Assembly (NCBI GenBank): GCA_964511625.1
Contig: CAZEJG010000008.1
Coordinates: 1 to 64,000, forward strand
DNA: 64,000 bases
Direction: 5' to 3'
Source: Pseudohoeflea sp964511625
GTDB taxonomy: Bacteria > Pseudomonadota > Alphaproteobacteria > Rhizobiales > Rhizobiaceae
Both the position numbers and the translations under genes were made by a program. Shown here one piece after another: positions 35,030 to 45,162 of the stretch. Within the stretch, counting starts at the first letter, position 1, and each line of letters begins with the position of its first letter. A model generated the notes under the pieces. The model searched no databases. It was not told where the DNA came from and saw nothing but the letters and a program-made list of their open reading frames with translations.

Positions 35030-36847
35030 TTAGCGTCGATTGACCAGCCGGAGCGCGCCGCGGAGCGCAATGCCTGAAGGCTTGAGCGTGGCAGGCGCGA
35101 ATCCCATGCGTTTCATGGCCGCCTTCTCATCGGGGTGCGGCGTGCCGGTGAAGGCGGCGGTGACAAGACGGAGATAGCCACCGATAGAAGACGCCTCCTG
35201 CTTGAGGCGGGCCAGAACCGGCAGAAGCTTTCGCTCGATCTCGTTGAAATCCGTGCCAAGCGGGAAAGTCGGCAGAAGCCCGCGATGCGGGCCAAGCCAG
35301 GCGGAGACGGTTTCAGGCAGGTTGCGCCTCGCGCTCTCCGGCAGGATGTAGCTCTTGGGCAGCTTGCCGGCCTTCTTGGCGCGGCCGATCAGTTCGTCCT
35401 GAAAACGGCTGTCGGCGATCTCGATCAGAGCGGCGATGACCTCGGCGTCCGATTTGCCCCAGATGTCGGCGATGCCATATTCGGTGACCACGACATCGCG
35501 CAGATGACGCGGCACGGTGGTGCACTCGATATCCCAGGCAATGTTGGAATGCAGCTTTCCGCCGGATCTTCTGGTCGAGGCAAGCGTGATGATGGAGCGA
35601 CCGTCTTCGAGCGCCAGGGCCTGTTCGACGAAATTGAATTGCCCGCCGACGCCACTGACCACGCGACCGTTCTCGATCGCATCCGACATGATGTCGCCCA
35701 GGAGCGAGACCTTCATCGCACCGTTGATGAAGCGAGCTTTAACGCGCGCGGCACGCTTGTTCTCCTCATCGCCATAAAGCGCATTGGTGAAACTCACCGG
35801 CACCATGGCGATCTTGTCGCGTTGCGGTTGAGGCATCTCGCGCAAGGTGCGGTAAAAGTCGCGGGTTTCGACGAAGAAGCCGGCATAGATCGCGCGGCCA
35901 TCGACCTCGCGTTTCACCACGCCTTCCTGAAACAGTTTCAGAAGACCGCCAACGAGCATTTCGGTGACGCCATGGAGGCCGGTTTCGAACGGTCCCGTTT
36001 GTCCTTCGAACACCGGGAACGGGCAGTCCAGATAAATCGCATCAGCACTGCCGTGATGGCGGAGAAGAAGCGCATGGGCGACGGAATCGCCGATGGCGCC
36101 GATGCCGATCTGCAGCGTGCCGCCGTCCTCGACCAGCCGCGAGACATGCAGGCCGATCGCATGCGCCGCCAGGTTCACCGGCCGCTTGACGGCAGAGAAA
36201 AGCTCGAACGGTTTCTCGGGATCGAGGACAGTGTGAAACTGGTCCTTGGCCACCACCGCGCCCGGCCCGGTCAGAAACGGCATCTCGGCGCTTGTTTCGG
36301 CGAAGGCGATAAAATCGAGTTTGCCTCTGTCACGCAGGCTAAACAGGTCTGTTGAAATGTCGGTATTCGAGGAGAGACTGAAACCACCCTCGCCCTCTGC
36401 GACGAGCTGGACGAGAACGTTCGGCCGGCGTGAAACGAGAACATCGAATGCGTGCGTGTAATTGGCGGACAGATAGTTCTGCTGGACGGTATCATTATCC
36501 AGCCAGCGGCCGGCGAGCAGGAAGAATTCCGATACCTCGATATTGTCCGGCAGCGTGCCCTTCCGGATCAGGTCTGCATAAAGAAGGCCAGGATAGGAGC
36601 CGAACAGACGGTCACGGGCGGGCCTCAGGAAGCGCCCCTGGATCCCCTCGCCTGCTTCCGGCACCTCAAGTGTCAGCGCGGTAAATATCTGAAGTTTGAT
36701 CGCGGGATCGTCGCAAGCGAGTTTGACCAGCGCATTGATGAGGGTGACGGGTTTGCCGAGGCCCAGTGGCAAACCGACCCGGATATCGCCACCTGTCGCC
36801 GCTAAGATCTCGCGGGCGACGGCCTCCGCATCTGTCATTCTCTGCAT
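35030..36847 (-). CDS. Acetyl-CoA hydrolase/transferase-family protein
   Basis: This 605-residue protein matches the acetyl-CoA hydrolase / succinyl-CoA:acetate CoA-transferase family. Recognisable segments are VGLPLGLGKPVTLINALV near the start, LQIGIGAIGDSVAHALL, and a C-terminal GVGGQFNFVEQA. The ATG at 36847 is used; one three codons later is possible. It is the last gene of the beta-oxidation unit, 6 bases after the multifunctional enzyme. It may recycle CoA by releasing or transferring acetyl or other short acyl groups. Confidence 0.8.
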   Translation of the reverse strand: MQRMTDAEAVAREILAATGGDIRVGLPLGLGKPVTLINALVKLACDDPAIKLQIFTALTLEVPEAGEGIQGRFLRPARDRLFGSYPGLLYADLIRKGTLPDNIEVSEFFLLAGRWLDNDTVQQNYLSANYTHAFDVLVSRRPNVLVQLVAEGEGGFSLSSNTDISTDLFSLRDRGKLDFIAFAETSAEMPFLTGPGAVVAKDQFHTVLDPEKPFELFSAVKRPVNLAAHAIGLHVSRLVEDGGTLQIGIGAIGDSVAHALLLRHHGSADAIYLDCPFPVFEGQTGPFETGLHGVTEMLVGGLLKLFQEGVVKREVDGRAIYAGFFVETRDFYRTLREMPQPQRDKIAMVPVSFTNALYGDEENKRAARVKARFINGAMKVSLLGDIMSDAIENGRVVSGVGGQFNFVEQALALEDGRSIITLASTRRSGGKLHSNIAWDIECTTVPRHLRDVVVTEYGIADIWGKSDAEVIAALIEIADSRFQDELIGRAKKAGKLPKSYILPESARRNLPETVSAWLGPHRGLLPTFPLGTDFNEIERKLLPVLARLKQEASSIGGYLRLVTAAFTGTPHPDEKAAMKRMGFAPATLKPSGIALRGALRLVNRR

Positions 36848-36853
36848 GGTGAA

Positions 36854-38923
36854 TTACAGGTCGGCCCACCCCGGGTCCGGTGCAAACCGGTCTCCGTGAC
36901 GCTCCGCAAGTTCCTCAAGACGTTTACGGATCTCCTCGGTACCACGGGTTTTGGCATAATGCATAGGCCCGCCGCGGAAGGGGGCGAAGCCGGTGGCGAA
37001 GATCATCGCGCCGTCCACTTCGTCAGCGCTTTGAGCGACACCCTTGCGCAGGCATTCCACGCAGCCGTCGAGCATCGGCAGGATCAGCCGGTCGGTCAGG
37101 TCGTCGGGTCCGGTCTTGTCTGTCTCCGGACGCGGCGTGCCATCGGACCAGTCGTAAAAGCCCTTGCCCGCCTTCTTGCCGGTTTCACCGGCTTTGACCT
37201 TCTTGCGCAACGTGTCGTTGATCTCCGGCATCGCCTTGTCGAGTGAGGATTTGAGGCTCTCGGCGACATGCAGGCAGATGTCGAGACCTACCTGGTCGGC
37301 GAGCGCGACCGGACCCATGGGCATGCCGAAGTCGATTGCTGCCCGATCGATGACAGCCTTGTCGACGCCTTCCTCCATCAGCACCATCGCCTCCATGAGG
37401 TATGGCGTCAGCGCGCGGTTGACCAGGAAGCCGGGGTAGTCCGCGACCGGCACCGGCAGTCGGGAAATCTCGCCGCAGAATTCCATCAAGCGGTCAAGCA
37501 CCTTTTCGTCGGTACCATCCTGGCTGACGACTTCCACGAGCTGCATCTTCGAGACCGGGTTGAAGAAGTGGAGGCCGGCAAAGCGGTTCGGGTTCTTCAG
37601 CTTCGAGCCCAGTTCCGAGAGACGCAGGCTCGAGGTGTTGGTGGCAAGGATCGCATCCGGCTTCATGCGCTCTTCGGCGTCGGCGTAGATCTTTTCCTTG
37701 AGCTCCGGATTTTCCGTGGCTGCCTCTATCACCAGATCGGCCTTGGCCAGTCCGTAGCCTTTCGGATCCGGAATCAGCCGGTCGAGCACATCCCGGGTCT
37801 CGATCCCCGTCAGATGCTTGTCCTTGCAAATTCCTGCGGCGGTCTTCACAGCCTTGCCGAGCGGCTTGAGATCGATGTCGCCGAGCGTCACGCGCTTGCC
37901 GCGGATCGCCGACCAGGCAGCGATCTCCGCACCCATCTCGCCGGCGCCGATCACATGGACATGATCGATACCGTCCTCGCCGCGCGCGCCGTTCTTGAGG
38001 TTCTGCTGCAAGAAGAAGACCCGCTGCAGGTTCTGCGAGGTATCGGATTTGAGCAGTTCGGCGAAACTCTCGATCTCGGCTTTCTGCATGGCGTCGCGGT
38101 CGTCGCCATGCTCCTCCCAGATGTCGATCAGCGCATAGGGCGCGGGGTAGTGCTCCTTCGGCGCCTTCTTTTCCGTCTCCGAGCGCATGCGGCGAGCGGC
38201 GAGGCCTCGGGCGGCGTCGAGTTGCAGCGCACGCGCTTTCAGACCTCGGTCGGGCTGGTCGATCTTGCCGGCGACGATGGCCTCGATGGCCTTGTCGACG
38301 TGGCGCTCCTCGACCACGACGTCGGCAATGCCGAGGGACTTCGCTTTCTTCGTGTAGGCGGTCTTGCCGGTCAGCATCATGGTCATGGCTTCGAGCGGAT
38401 CGATCAGCGCAGGCAGACGGAAAGTGCCGCCGAGACCGGGATGCAGTCCGAGATTGACCTCGGGAAAGCCGAAACGCGCGCCTTCGACGGCGATGCGGTA
38501 ATCACAGGCGAGCGCGAGTTCGAACCCCGCCCCGAGCGCCATGCCGTGAACGACGGCGATGGTCGGGCAGGACAAGGCTTCGAGACTGTCGAGCACGTCG
38601 TGGCCCTGCTTCAACATATCGGCGGCGCCGTCACCCGTCATGTCGCGGAAGCCGTTGATGTCGGCGCCGGCGGCAAAACCGTTCATCTTCGCCGAACGGA
38701 TGACGACGGCCTTCGGCGGAGCCTTGGCGAGCGCGTCGATCTCGGTCTTCAGCGCTTCGATCACGCCGGCGGAAATCGTGTTCGTGGAGGTGCCCTCGCA
38801 ATCGAGCACCAGCCAGACGACGCCGTCGGCTTCGCCTTTGCGCCACGGATGGCTGCCGGTGGATTCGCAAGGGCCGAGTTCGAGCCTGGTATCGCCCAGG
38901 AAGGAAAGAACGGGACGGGTCAT
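36854..38923 (-). CDS. Enoyl-CoA hydratase / 3-hydroxyacyl-CoA dehydrogenase (FadB/FadJ type)
   Basis: The ATG at 38923 overlaps the thiolase stop (ATGA) and gives 689 residues. The first ~290 form an enoyl-CoA hydratase domain; GFELALACDYR and GFPEVNLGLHPG hold the two catalytic Glu. A Rossmann motif VIGAGEMGAEIA near residue 325 starts the 3-hydroxyacyl-CoA dehydrogenase domain, and HFFNPVSKMQLVEVV contains its catalytic His. It performs the hydration and oxidation steps of beta-oxidation with the thiolase as a complex. Confidence 0.92.
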   Translation of the reverse strand: MTRPVLSFLGDTRLELGPCESTGSHPWRKGEADGVVWLVLDCEGTSTNTISAGVIEALKTEIDALAKAPPKAVVIRSAKMNGFAAGADINGFRDMTGDGAADMLKQGHDVLDSLEALSCPTIAVVHGMALGAGFELALACDYRIAVEGARFGFPEVNLGLHPGLGGTFRLPALIDPLEAMTMMLTGKTAYTKKAKSLGIADVVVEERHVDKAIEAIVAGKIDQPDRGLKARALQLDAARGLAARRMRSETEKKAPKEHYPAPYALIDIWEEHGDDRDAMQKAEIESFAELLKSDTSQNLQRVFFLQQNLKNGARGEDGIDHVHVIGAGEMGAEIAAWSAIRGKRVTLGDIDLKPLGKAVKTAAGICKDKHLTGIETRDVLDRLIPDPKGYGLAKADLVIEAATENPELKEKIYADAEERMKPDAILATNTSSLRLSELGSKLKNPNRFAGLHFFNPVSKMQLVEVVSQDGTDEKVLDRLMEFCGEISRLPVPVADYPGFLVNRALTPYLMEAMVLMEEGVDKAVIDRAAIDFGMPMGPVALADQVGLDICLHVAESLKSSLDKAMPEINDTLRKKVKAGETGKKAGKGFYDWSDGTPRPETDKTGPDDLTDRLILPMLDGCVECLRKGVAQSADEVDGAMIFATGFAPFRGGPMHYAKTRGTEEIRKRLEELAERHGDRFAPDPGWADL

Positions 38924-40206
38924 TGCAGCGCCTCCACGAGCATGGCGCCGCCCAGACCGCCGCCGATGCACTCTGTGGCGATGCCGTATTTGCCGCCGGT
39001 GCGCTTCAAGGCATTGGCCAGATGCAGGACGATGCGGTTGCCGCTTGTTCCGACCGGATGACCGAGCGAAATCGCTCCGCCGTCGATGTTGAGCTTGTTA
39101 CGGTCGATGCGCCCGAAGGCGTCGTCGAGCCCGAGCACCTCGCGGCAGAAGTCGGGATCGGCCCAGGCTTCGACACAGGACAGAACCTGGGCGGCGAAGG
39201 CCTCGTTGAGTTCCCACAGGTCGATACCTGCAAGATCGAGCTGGTTGCGGCGGGCGAGCGGCGTGGAGCTCAGCACCGGGCCGAGACCCATGACGGAGGG
39301 GTCGAGCGCGGCCCATTCGCTGTCGACGATCCGGGCGAGCGGCTTGAGATCATGAGCCTCCACGGCACTTTCGGAAGCGAGAATGACCCAGGACGCGCCG
39401 TCGGTGATCTGGCTGGAATTGCCGGCCGTGACCTTGCCATAAGGCGGCTCGAAGGCGGGTTTGGGTTTGGCGAGGCCGGCAAGATCGCTGTCCGGGCGCA
39501 CGCCGTCGTCGCTTTCATAGACATCGCCGTCGCGGTCGAAGGCAGGCACGACTTCACCGTCGAGCCAGCCGTTCTTCTGCGCCAGCGCGAGCCGATGGTG
39601 GCTTTCCATCGCGTAGGTGTCTGCTGCCTTGCGGTCGATATCGAAACGATGGGCGAGAATTTCGGCGGTCTGGCCCATGTTGAGATCGGTGACCGGGTCG
39701 GTGAGCCCGCGTTCGAGCCCGATGACAGGCTTGAAAAATTCGGGCCGCAGCCCGGCCATGGCCTTCGCCTGATCGAGCGGACCCTTGGCCTGTGCAAGCC
39801 CGCCAAACCATTCGGCGGCGCTCCGTCTCAGCACGAGAGGAGCGTGGCTCAGCGCCTCTGTGCCGCCGGCGAGGATCATCTCGTGGCTGCCGTCTCGGAT
39901 ATAGCGATAGGCCGTGTCGATCGACTGCATGCCGGAGCCGCAATTGATCTGCACGGTGAAGGCGACCATCTGCTCGCCGAGCCCCAGTCGCAGGGCCGCG
40001 ACACGCGCCGGGTTCATCTCGTCGGCGATCACGTTGACGCAGCCGAGAATAACGAGGTCGAGAAGCTGCGGGTCGAAGGGCTGACGCGCGAGAAGCGGCC
40101 GCCCGCACTGGACCGAAAGGTCGACCGGCGTAAAGGGTCCGGGCTTGCCGCGCGCCTTCAGAAAGGGCGTGCGGGCGCCATCGACAAGATAGACAGGTCG
40201 GCTCAT
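38920..40206 (-). CDS. Acetyl-CoA acyltransferase (thiolase, beta-oxidation)
   Basis: This 428-residue thiolase has the acyl-accepting Cys in QINCGSGMQSID (C89), a C-terminal His in SLGHPVGTSGNRI and the second Cys in ECIGGGLGGAML. It cleaves 3-ketoacyl-CoA to acetyl-CoA and a shortened acyl-CoA. Its length is close to that of FadI-type trifunctional-complex thiolases. It overlaps fadE and the FadB/FadJ-type gene by 4 bases each. Confidence 0.93.
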   Translation of the reverse strand: MSRPVYLVDGARTPFLKARGKPGPFTPVDLSVQCGRPLLARQPFDPQLLDLVILGCVNVIADEMNPARVAALRLGLGEQMVAFTVQINCGSGMQSIDTAYRYIRDGSHEMILAGGTEALSHAPLVLRRSAAEWFGGLAQAKGPLDQAKAMAGLRPEFFKPVIGLERGLTDPVTDLNMGQTAEILAHRFDIDRKAADTYAMESHHRLALAQKNGWLDGEVVPAFDRDGDVYESDDGVRPDSDLAGLAKPKPAFEPPYGKVTAGNSSQITDGASWVILASESAVEAHDLKPLARIVDSEWAALDPSVMGLGPVLSSTPLARRNQLDLAGIDLWELNEAFAAQVLSCVEAWADPDFCREVLGLDDAFGRIDRNKLNIDGGAISLGHPVGTSGNRIVLHLANALKRTGGKYGIATECIGGGLGGAMLVEALQ

Positions 40207-42470
40207 TCCGCCGCTTCCCGGGTTTCGGTGGACACAGTTCCGGTGGAATCCGAATGGAAGCCTTTGTAGAAGCGGGCGATTTCGTCGGGCGTGAAATCGT
40301 CGACCGCGACGACATCGTCAACGAGTTTCTCCATGTCGGCGATGCGGCGACGATCCTCTTCGGTGATCATGCCGGCGGCGAGCGCTTCGTCTGGCGTCTT
40401 GCGATCCTTTCGGAGCTTCTTCATCACCGGTTCGAGGTCGATGACGGCCGCATAGGCTTCGTTGAGCTTGGCCATCCCGTCACGATTGCAGCCGCCATGC
40501 AGGCGCCCGGTGATGCGTTCGCGCGTCGCGGACGGCTCGTAGATCAGATCGGCGCAACGCGCCACGAGTTCGTCATCCGGTCCCGTCGATCCGCCACCTG
40601 GAAGGGTAACGATACGGGCAACCACACGCGCCCAGGCGGACGGGAAGTTCTCGAGCACTTCGCTCAGAAGCTTGCCGATCGTGGCGAAAGTCCGCGTGGC
40701 GGCATACTCCAGAAGCGGAAGGTCGGCCTCCTGGCGGCCCTCGTCCTGCCAGCGTTTCAGCGCTGCGGAGAGGATGTACATCTCGGAGAGAATATCGCCC
40801 ATGCGGATCGAGATCATCTCGCGCCGCTTCAGCGAACCGCCCATGGTGAGGAAGGCGAGATCGGCGACAAGCGCGTAGGCGGCCGACCAACGCGCCAGTT
40901 CGCGGTAAATCGGAGCTGTTGCGCCCGCATTGTGGGGTGCCGGGCCGACGCGGCTGCCTGTCCAGGCGCGGATGAAGGCGCGGCCGGTGGTCTTGATGCT
41001 GTGGCCGACATGACCCCAGAAGGCCTTGTCGAATTTGGCGAGGCTTTCCTTCTGGTCGTCGATCTGCAGCGCCTGCATTTCCTCAAGGAGATAGGGATGG
41101 GCGCGGATCGAGCCCTGCCCGAAGATGATCAGGGCGCGGGTGACGATGTTCGCACCCTCCACCGTGATGCCGATCGGCACAGCGCGGTACAGCGGCAGGA
41201 GATAATTGGACGGTCCGTCGATGACGGCCTTGCCTGAATGGACATCCATGGCGTCGTTGCACGCCTCGCGCATCCGCAAGGTGGCGTGCGCCTTCATGAT
41301 CGCCGAGATCACCGAAAGCGCCCTACCCTCGTCGAGACCGGCGCAGGTGAGCCGGCGGGCCGCGTCCATCACATAGGCGTCAACCGCCATGCGGGCCATG
41401 GGGATCTGGATCCCGCCGAACTTGCCGATCGGCAGGTTGAACTGCTGACGAATGCGCGAATAGGCGCCGGTCGTGTGGGCCGACATGGCGATGGCCGCGG
41501 TCCCCATCGAGGGAAGCGAAATCCCGCGACCGGCGGCAAGCGCGCTCATCAGCATCATCCAGCCGCGGCCAGCGTATTCGGGACCGCCGATGATGTGGTC
41601 GAGCGGGATGAAGACGTCCTTGCCGGTGGTCGGACCGTTCATGAACATGGTCGAGGACGGAATGTGGCGGCGTCCGGTTTCGACACCCGGGAGATCGGTC
41701 GGCACGAGGGCGCAGGTGATCCCCACCTCTTGGCCCTTGCCGAGGTGATTTGCCGGATCACGCAGCTTGAAGGCGAGACCGAGCACGGTGCAGACCGGCG
41801 ACAGGGTGATATAGCGCTTGGCCCAGTTGAGCCGGATGCCGAGCACCTCCTCCCCGTTCCACTGGCCCTTCTCGATCACGCCGTCATCGACCATGGCCGA
41901 AGCGTCAGAGCCGGCTTCGTTGCTGGTCAGACCGAATGCAGGAAGCTCCGTGCCGTCAGCGAGACGCGGCAGCCAGTATTCCCGCTGCTCTTCGGTACCA
42001 AACTGATGGATGAGCTCGCCCGGGCCGAGAGAATTTGGGACCATGACGGTCACCGCGGCCGCGACCGACCGGGTCGAAATGAACCGCACGATCTCGGAAT
42101 GCGCGAAGGCGGAAAAACCCAGACCGCCGTGCTTCTTGTCGATGATCATGCCGAAGAACTTTTTCTCGCGCAGGAAATCCCACGCTTCCTTAGGCAGGTC
42201 GCCATCCTGCTGGTTGACCTTCCAGTCGTCGATCATCGAGCAGAGCTCGACGCAGGGGCCGTCGAGAAAGGCCTGCTCCTCGGGTGTCAGCGTCGGGGTG
42301 GCGACATCATGGAGCCTGGAATAATCCGGGTTGCCGGAAAACAGATCCGCTTCCCACCAGACTTCGCCGGCGTTCAGCGCCTCGGCCTCGGTTTCAGACA
42401 GGCCGGGCAGTGCAGTCTTTGCCCAGCGGTGAATGGGCTTGGTGACCCAGTTTTGGCGAAATCCTGACAT
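40203..42470 (-). CDS. fadE: Acyl-CoA dehydrogenase, FadE type
   Basis: From the ATG at 42470 the protein has 755 residues, as expected for the long FadE family, which carries an extra C-terminal domain (DUF1974). FGLTSNEAGSDAS and the later IPLDHIIGGPEYAGRGW are the flavin and substrate regions of acyl-CoA dehydrogenases. A GTG nine codons upstream with GGGGA before it is an alternative start. It opens the fatty-acid degradation operon fadE-thiolase-FadB/FadJ-acetyl-CoA hydrolase. No FadR- or TetR-type regulator is adjacent. Confidence 0.9.
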   Translation of the reverse strand: MSGFRQNWVTKPIHRWAKTALPGLSETEAEALNAGEVWWEADLFSGNPDYSRLHDVATPTLTPEEQAFLDGPCVELCSMIDDWKVNQQDGDLPKEAWDFLREKKFFGMIIDKKHGGLGFSAFAHSEIVRFISTRSVAAAVTVMVPNSLGPGELIHQFGTEEQREYWLPRLADGTELPAFGLTSNEAGSDASAMVDDGVIEKGQWNGEEVLGIRLNWAKRYITLSPVCTVLGLAFKLRDPANHLGKGQEVGITCALVPTDLPGVETGRRHIPSSTMFMNGPTTGKDVFIPLDHIIGGPEYAGRGWMMLMSALAAGRGISLPSMGTAAIAMSAHTTGAYSRIRQQFNLPIGKFGGIQIPMARMAVDAYVMDAARRLTCAGLDEGRALSVISAIMKAHATLRMREACNDAMDVHSGKAVIDGPSNYLLPLYRAVPIGITVEGANIVTRALIIFGQGSIRAHPYLLEEMQALQIDDQKESLAKFDKAFWGHVGHSIKTTGRAFIRAWTGSRVGPAPHNAGATAPIYRELARWSAAYALVADLAFLTMGGSLKRREMISIRMGDILSEMYILSAALKRWQDEGRQEADLPLLEYAATRTFATIGKLLSEVLENFPSAWARVVARIVTLPGGGSTGPDDELVARCADLIYEPSATRERITGRLHGGCNRDGMAKLNEAYAAVIDLEPVMKKLRKDRKTPDEALAAGMITEEDRRRIADMEKLVDDVVAVDDFTPDEIARFYKGFHSDSTGTVSTETREAAE

Positions 42471-42583
42471 AAGAGACCTAACGCGCAGATCTCTCACGAG
42501 TTCCCCAATTCCTCGAGCCGCGACACGACGCTGTACCGCGGTAAACCGATGCTCTCACGAATTTTCGACTTTGGCGCTTTCAG

Positions 42584-43264
42584 TTAAGGCCGTCTGAACG
42601 TCGCCGCCGCGCGGTCCGCCATGAGATCGGCCGGGACGTCCGCTTGCGCCATGCTGCGGAGCGCCTCCGCAGCCGTTTCCGGGTCGATGGCCCGGTCCAG
42701 CAACAGTTCGATGCCGCTGGTCAAATAGGCGCGGGAATATTCCGGATGAAACTGCATCGAGAAGGCCGGAAAATCATAGTCGAGCATGCCGACTGGGCAG
42801 TAATCGGCGGATCCGGTCACCCGCGCAGTCGGCGGGACCTCGACGACCTGATCTTGGTGCCAGACATGGGCGTCGCGTTCGACACCATCCATCGTGAATC
42901 GCCGGGCGCCGACCACCTGGCCGAGCGGAGCTTTCTCTGCACGGCCGCCGAATGTGTGCGCCATCATCTGGTGACCGAAGCAGATGCCGACGAGCGGCGT
43001 GCCCGCATCCCTGCTGTCGAGCAGAAACCGCCGCAGCGGCTCCATCCATTCGACGTCGTCATAGACCCCCATCTCCGAACCGCTGACGATATAGCCGTCA
43101 TAGTCGGCGACAGCGGGGAAAGGCTCACCAAGGGCGATATCGATGATGGAGATCTCCGCTTCCGGCAGGGCCGGCGAAATCCAGTTTTCTATCTCGGTCC
43201 CTGTGGACGCGAATGCTCCCGTCTCCTCGAATGGAAGCGTCAGGTTCAGTATGGCGATCTTCAA
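42584..43264 (-). CDS. Class I glutamine amidotransferase
   Basis: Translation probably begins at a TTG (43264) with AAGGA 8 bases upstream, giving 226 residues (KIAILNLTLPFEETGAFAS). GICFGHQMM contains the nucleophile Cys (C95), and QFHPEYSRAY the His-Glu of the triad. Such proteins release ammonia from glutamine, or hydrolyse gamma-glutamyl compounds. It follows the aconitase X gene by 110 bases. A link to that pathway is possible but unproven. Confidence 0.82.
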   Translation of the reverse strand: MKIAILNLTLPFEETGAFASTGTEIENWISPALPEAEISIIDIALGEPFPAVADYDGYIVSGSEMGVYDDVEWMEPLRRFLLDSRDAGTPLVGICFGHQMMAHTFGGRAEKAPLGQVVGARRFTMDGVERDAHVWHQDQVVEVPPTARVTGSADYCPVGMLDYDFPAFSMQFHPEYSRAYLTSGIELLLDRAIDPETAAEALRSMAQADVPADLMADRAAATFRRP

Positions 43265-43374
43265 ACGGAGGTTCCTTGGGGACTGGTTACGGGCCAATTG
43301 GTAATGCCCTCCCGGTGTCGGTGACAATGCCTTTTCTACGAAGCGCCGCTGCTGCACCCTTCCCGGCTATGCAG

Positions 43375-45051
43375 TCAGGTCAGCCAGTCGGGTGTCCGGG
43401 GCGACGCCGCTCCGGTCAGTGCTGCCCTGACGCAATCGTCGAGTTCTCCAAGGCGCACGGTCCGCCCTGAGAGACCGGGGCCGTAATGAGCGTATTTGCC
43501 GGAATTTGTCATCACCACGGTGGCCGTGGGCGGGAACACCGGCTCGCGGATCGAGCACCAGCAGATATCGGGATGCACGGTCGCGCCGGCCCTGCGGAGG
43601 TCTTCGATGATGCCTTCGGCAGCGGCTTCGGCGATAATGCGCCGTCCGGCGGTGGCGATGACGGGGATCGTCACCTTTTGGCCGGTCAGCGCCTCGCGCA
43701 AACGGGCGAGTTCGGACAGCGAGGCATGCGGACTGCCGATCGCCACCAGATCGACCGCATCGGGGCCCGCGTTCAACTGACGCCAGGTGTCACGCAGTTC
43801 GTCGCGATCGATACGGATGGTCTTCGCATCGGAAAGGGGTTCGAGGTCCGCCTCCGGCGTGACGCCGTGGATATGGAGCATCGGCGCGGCGGACATGGTG
43901 CCGAAGGCCGCGCAGAGCGCTTTGAGATCGTCCGGATCGGGACTGGTGGCGGACAACCCGCGCAACAAGGGAACCGCATCAGGCGCATGACGGCCCGCGA
44001 GATACCCCGCCAGAGGCCAGAAGCCGTCGCCGGGTGCCTTCGGCAGATCGAAATCGAGGATGACCGACGGCCGCCGCGCTTCTTCGAGATAGACCCCCGA
44101 CAACGGCGCACGGCCGGTCACCGCGATGCAGAGATCGAGAAAATCCGGATGCTTGGCGCTCCGCGCGCCCAGGACCGAATTGGCGAACACCACGGCGTTC
44201 GATTCCGCCCAGCCGATGGCCTCGTCCTCCTCCGGCGCGTCGGGCAGCAGATAGGGCGCGCAGGTGAAGGTGGGCGCGCAGCCCATCTCCACATAGGCGT
44301 CGGCGAGGCGTTGGGCAGGATTGCCGAATTCCGGCTCCATGCCCTGCTTGCGCCAGTTCTCGCGGTCGACGGAGATCGCGTTCATCGTGGTCGGTATCGC
44401 GACACGCGCACCGATCTCCACCATCCGTTCGGCGAAAGTCAGGTTGGCGGGGCTCGCATAGATGCAGCCGTCGATATGGGCGCGGGTAACCGGAACAAGT
44501 GATTTGGCGCCCTGCTGTGCGGCCATGGCGAGGATCACCCGCATGCACAGCGCCACAGCGTCGCCGCCGCCGCCGTCGCGCATGCGGCGCTCGACTTCCG
44601 TCAATTCGAGGCGGGAGGTCAGCGGCGGCAGAACCGGCAGGACGTGGTCTCCGGCAAGGATCCGGTCTTCCTCGATGACGAGGTCCGGCAGGTCGGCAAA
44701 CGTCGCAAAACTCTCCCGGTCGAGGCGAAGGACCGGCAGCGAGCGGCCGAACATCTCGCTCGCGATCAACGCACCGAGGGTGAGAACGTCTTCGGGTTCG
44801 GAGAAGACGATCGCAGCGGGGCCGCGTCCGCCGAGCACGAGGTCGAGGAGCACGCCGGAGCCCGAGCAGGAGCCCCGGCACGACGGCAGCATGAGGATGC
44901 GGCCCGAAATGCATGCGCCATGGAGCGGATGACGGGTGTCGATCACCCGCCCGTTGGCAGGATCCACGCCGCCCCAGAAGCTCAGCGGCTCCGAGCTTGC
45001 GAGCACGGACCCGCTCGCCCGGCCCGCCATGATGGCAATCGCATCCGTCAC
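43375..45051 (-). CDS. Aconitase X, fused type (cis-3-hydroxyproline dehydratase-like)
   Basis: A GTG at 45051, with GGAGG 9 bases upstream, gives 558 residues. The first ~130 match the small swivelling domain (PLHGACISGRILMLPSCRGS, with the cluster-domain Ser). The rest matches the large catalytic domain, with Cys residues in MGCAPTFTCAPYL and ICWCS. Fused AcnX enzymes dehydrate cis-3-hydroxy-L-proline; bacterial relatives act in hydroxyproline use. It lies near a DapA-type gene and a TRAP transporter under a GntR regulator, which supports that assignment. A terminator stands before it, so it may also have its own promoter. Confidence 0.82.
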   Translation of the reverse strand: MTDAIAIMAGRASGSVLASSEPLSFWGGVDPANGRVIDTRHPLHGACISGRILMLPSCRGSCSGSGVLLDLVLGGRGPAAIVFSEPEDVLTLGALIASEMFGRSLPVLRLDRESFATFADLPDLVIEEDRILAGDHVLPVLPPLTSRLELTEVERRMRDGGGGDAVALCMRVILAMAAQQGAKSLVPVTRAHIDGCIYASPANLTFAERMVEIGARVAIPTTMNAISVDRENWRKQGMEPEFGNPAQRLADAYVEMGCAPTFTCAPYLLPDAPEEDEAIGWAESNAVVFANSVLGARSAKHPDFLDLCIAVTGRAPLSGVYLEEARRPSVILDFDLPKAPGDGFWPLAGYLAGRHAPDAVPLLRGLSATSPDPDDLKALCAAFGTMSAAPMLHIHGVTPEADLEPLSDAKTIRIDRDELRDTWRQLNAGPDAVDLVAIGSPHASLSELARLREALTGQKVTIPVIATAGRRIIAEAAAEGIIEDLRRAGATVHPDICWCSIREPVFPPTATVVMTNSGKYAHYGPGLSGRTVRLGELDDCVRAALTGAASPRTPDWLT

Positions 45052-45102
45052 TTCAGGCTTCCTCCGTTCCGATGTGTTGTCGGATATTCGGCGCCGGAGC
45101 TC

Positions 45103-45139
45103 AAATGAAAACGGCGGCGGAATGAAGCCCGCCGCCGTT
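45103..45139 (-). terminator. Rho-independent terminator after the DapA-type gene
   Basis: On the minus strand an 11-base perfect G/C stem (arms 45129-45139 and 45110-45120, 8-base loop) is followed by TTTTCATTT. It stands 23 bases after the DapA-type stop. It should end most transcripts of the TRAP unit before the aconitase X gene. Confidence 0.75.
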
Positions 45140-45162
45140 CGATGCAACGCTTTTTTGCCCGA

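Noticed and set aside
45103..45139. Stem-loop as a riboswitch for the aconitase X gene
   Set aside because: A long G/C stem directly followed by a T-rich run is the usual intrinsic terminator. No conserved riboswitch features are present.
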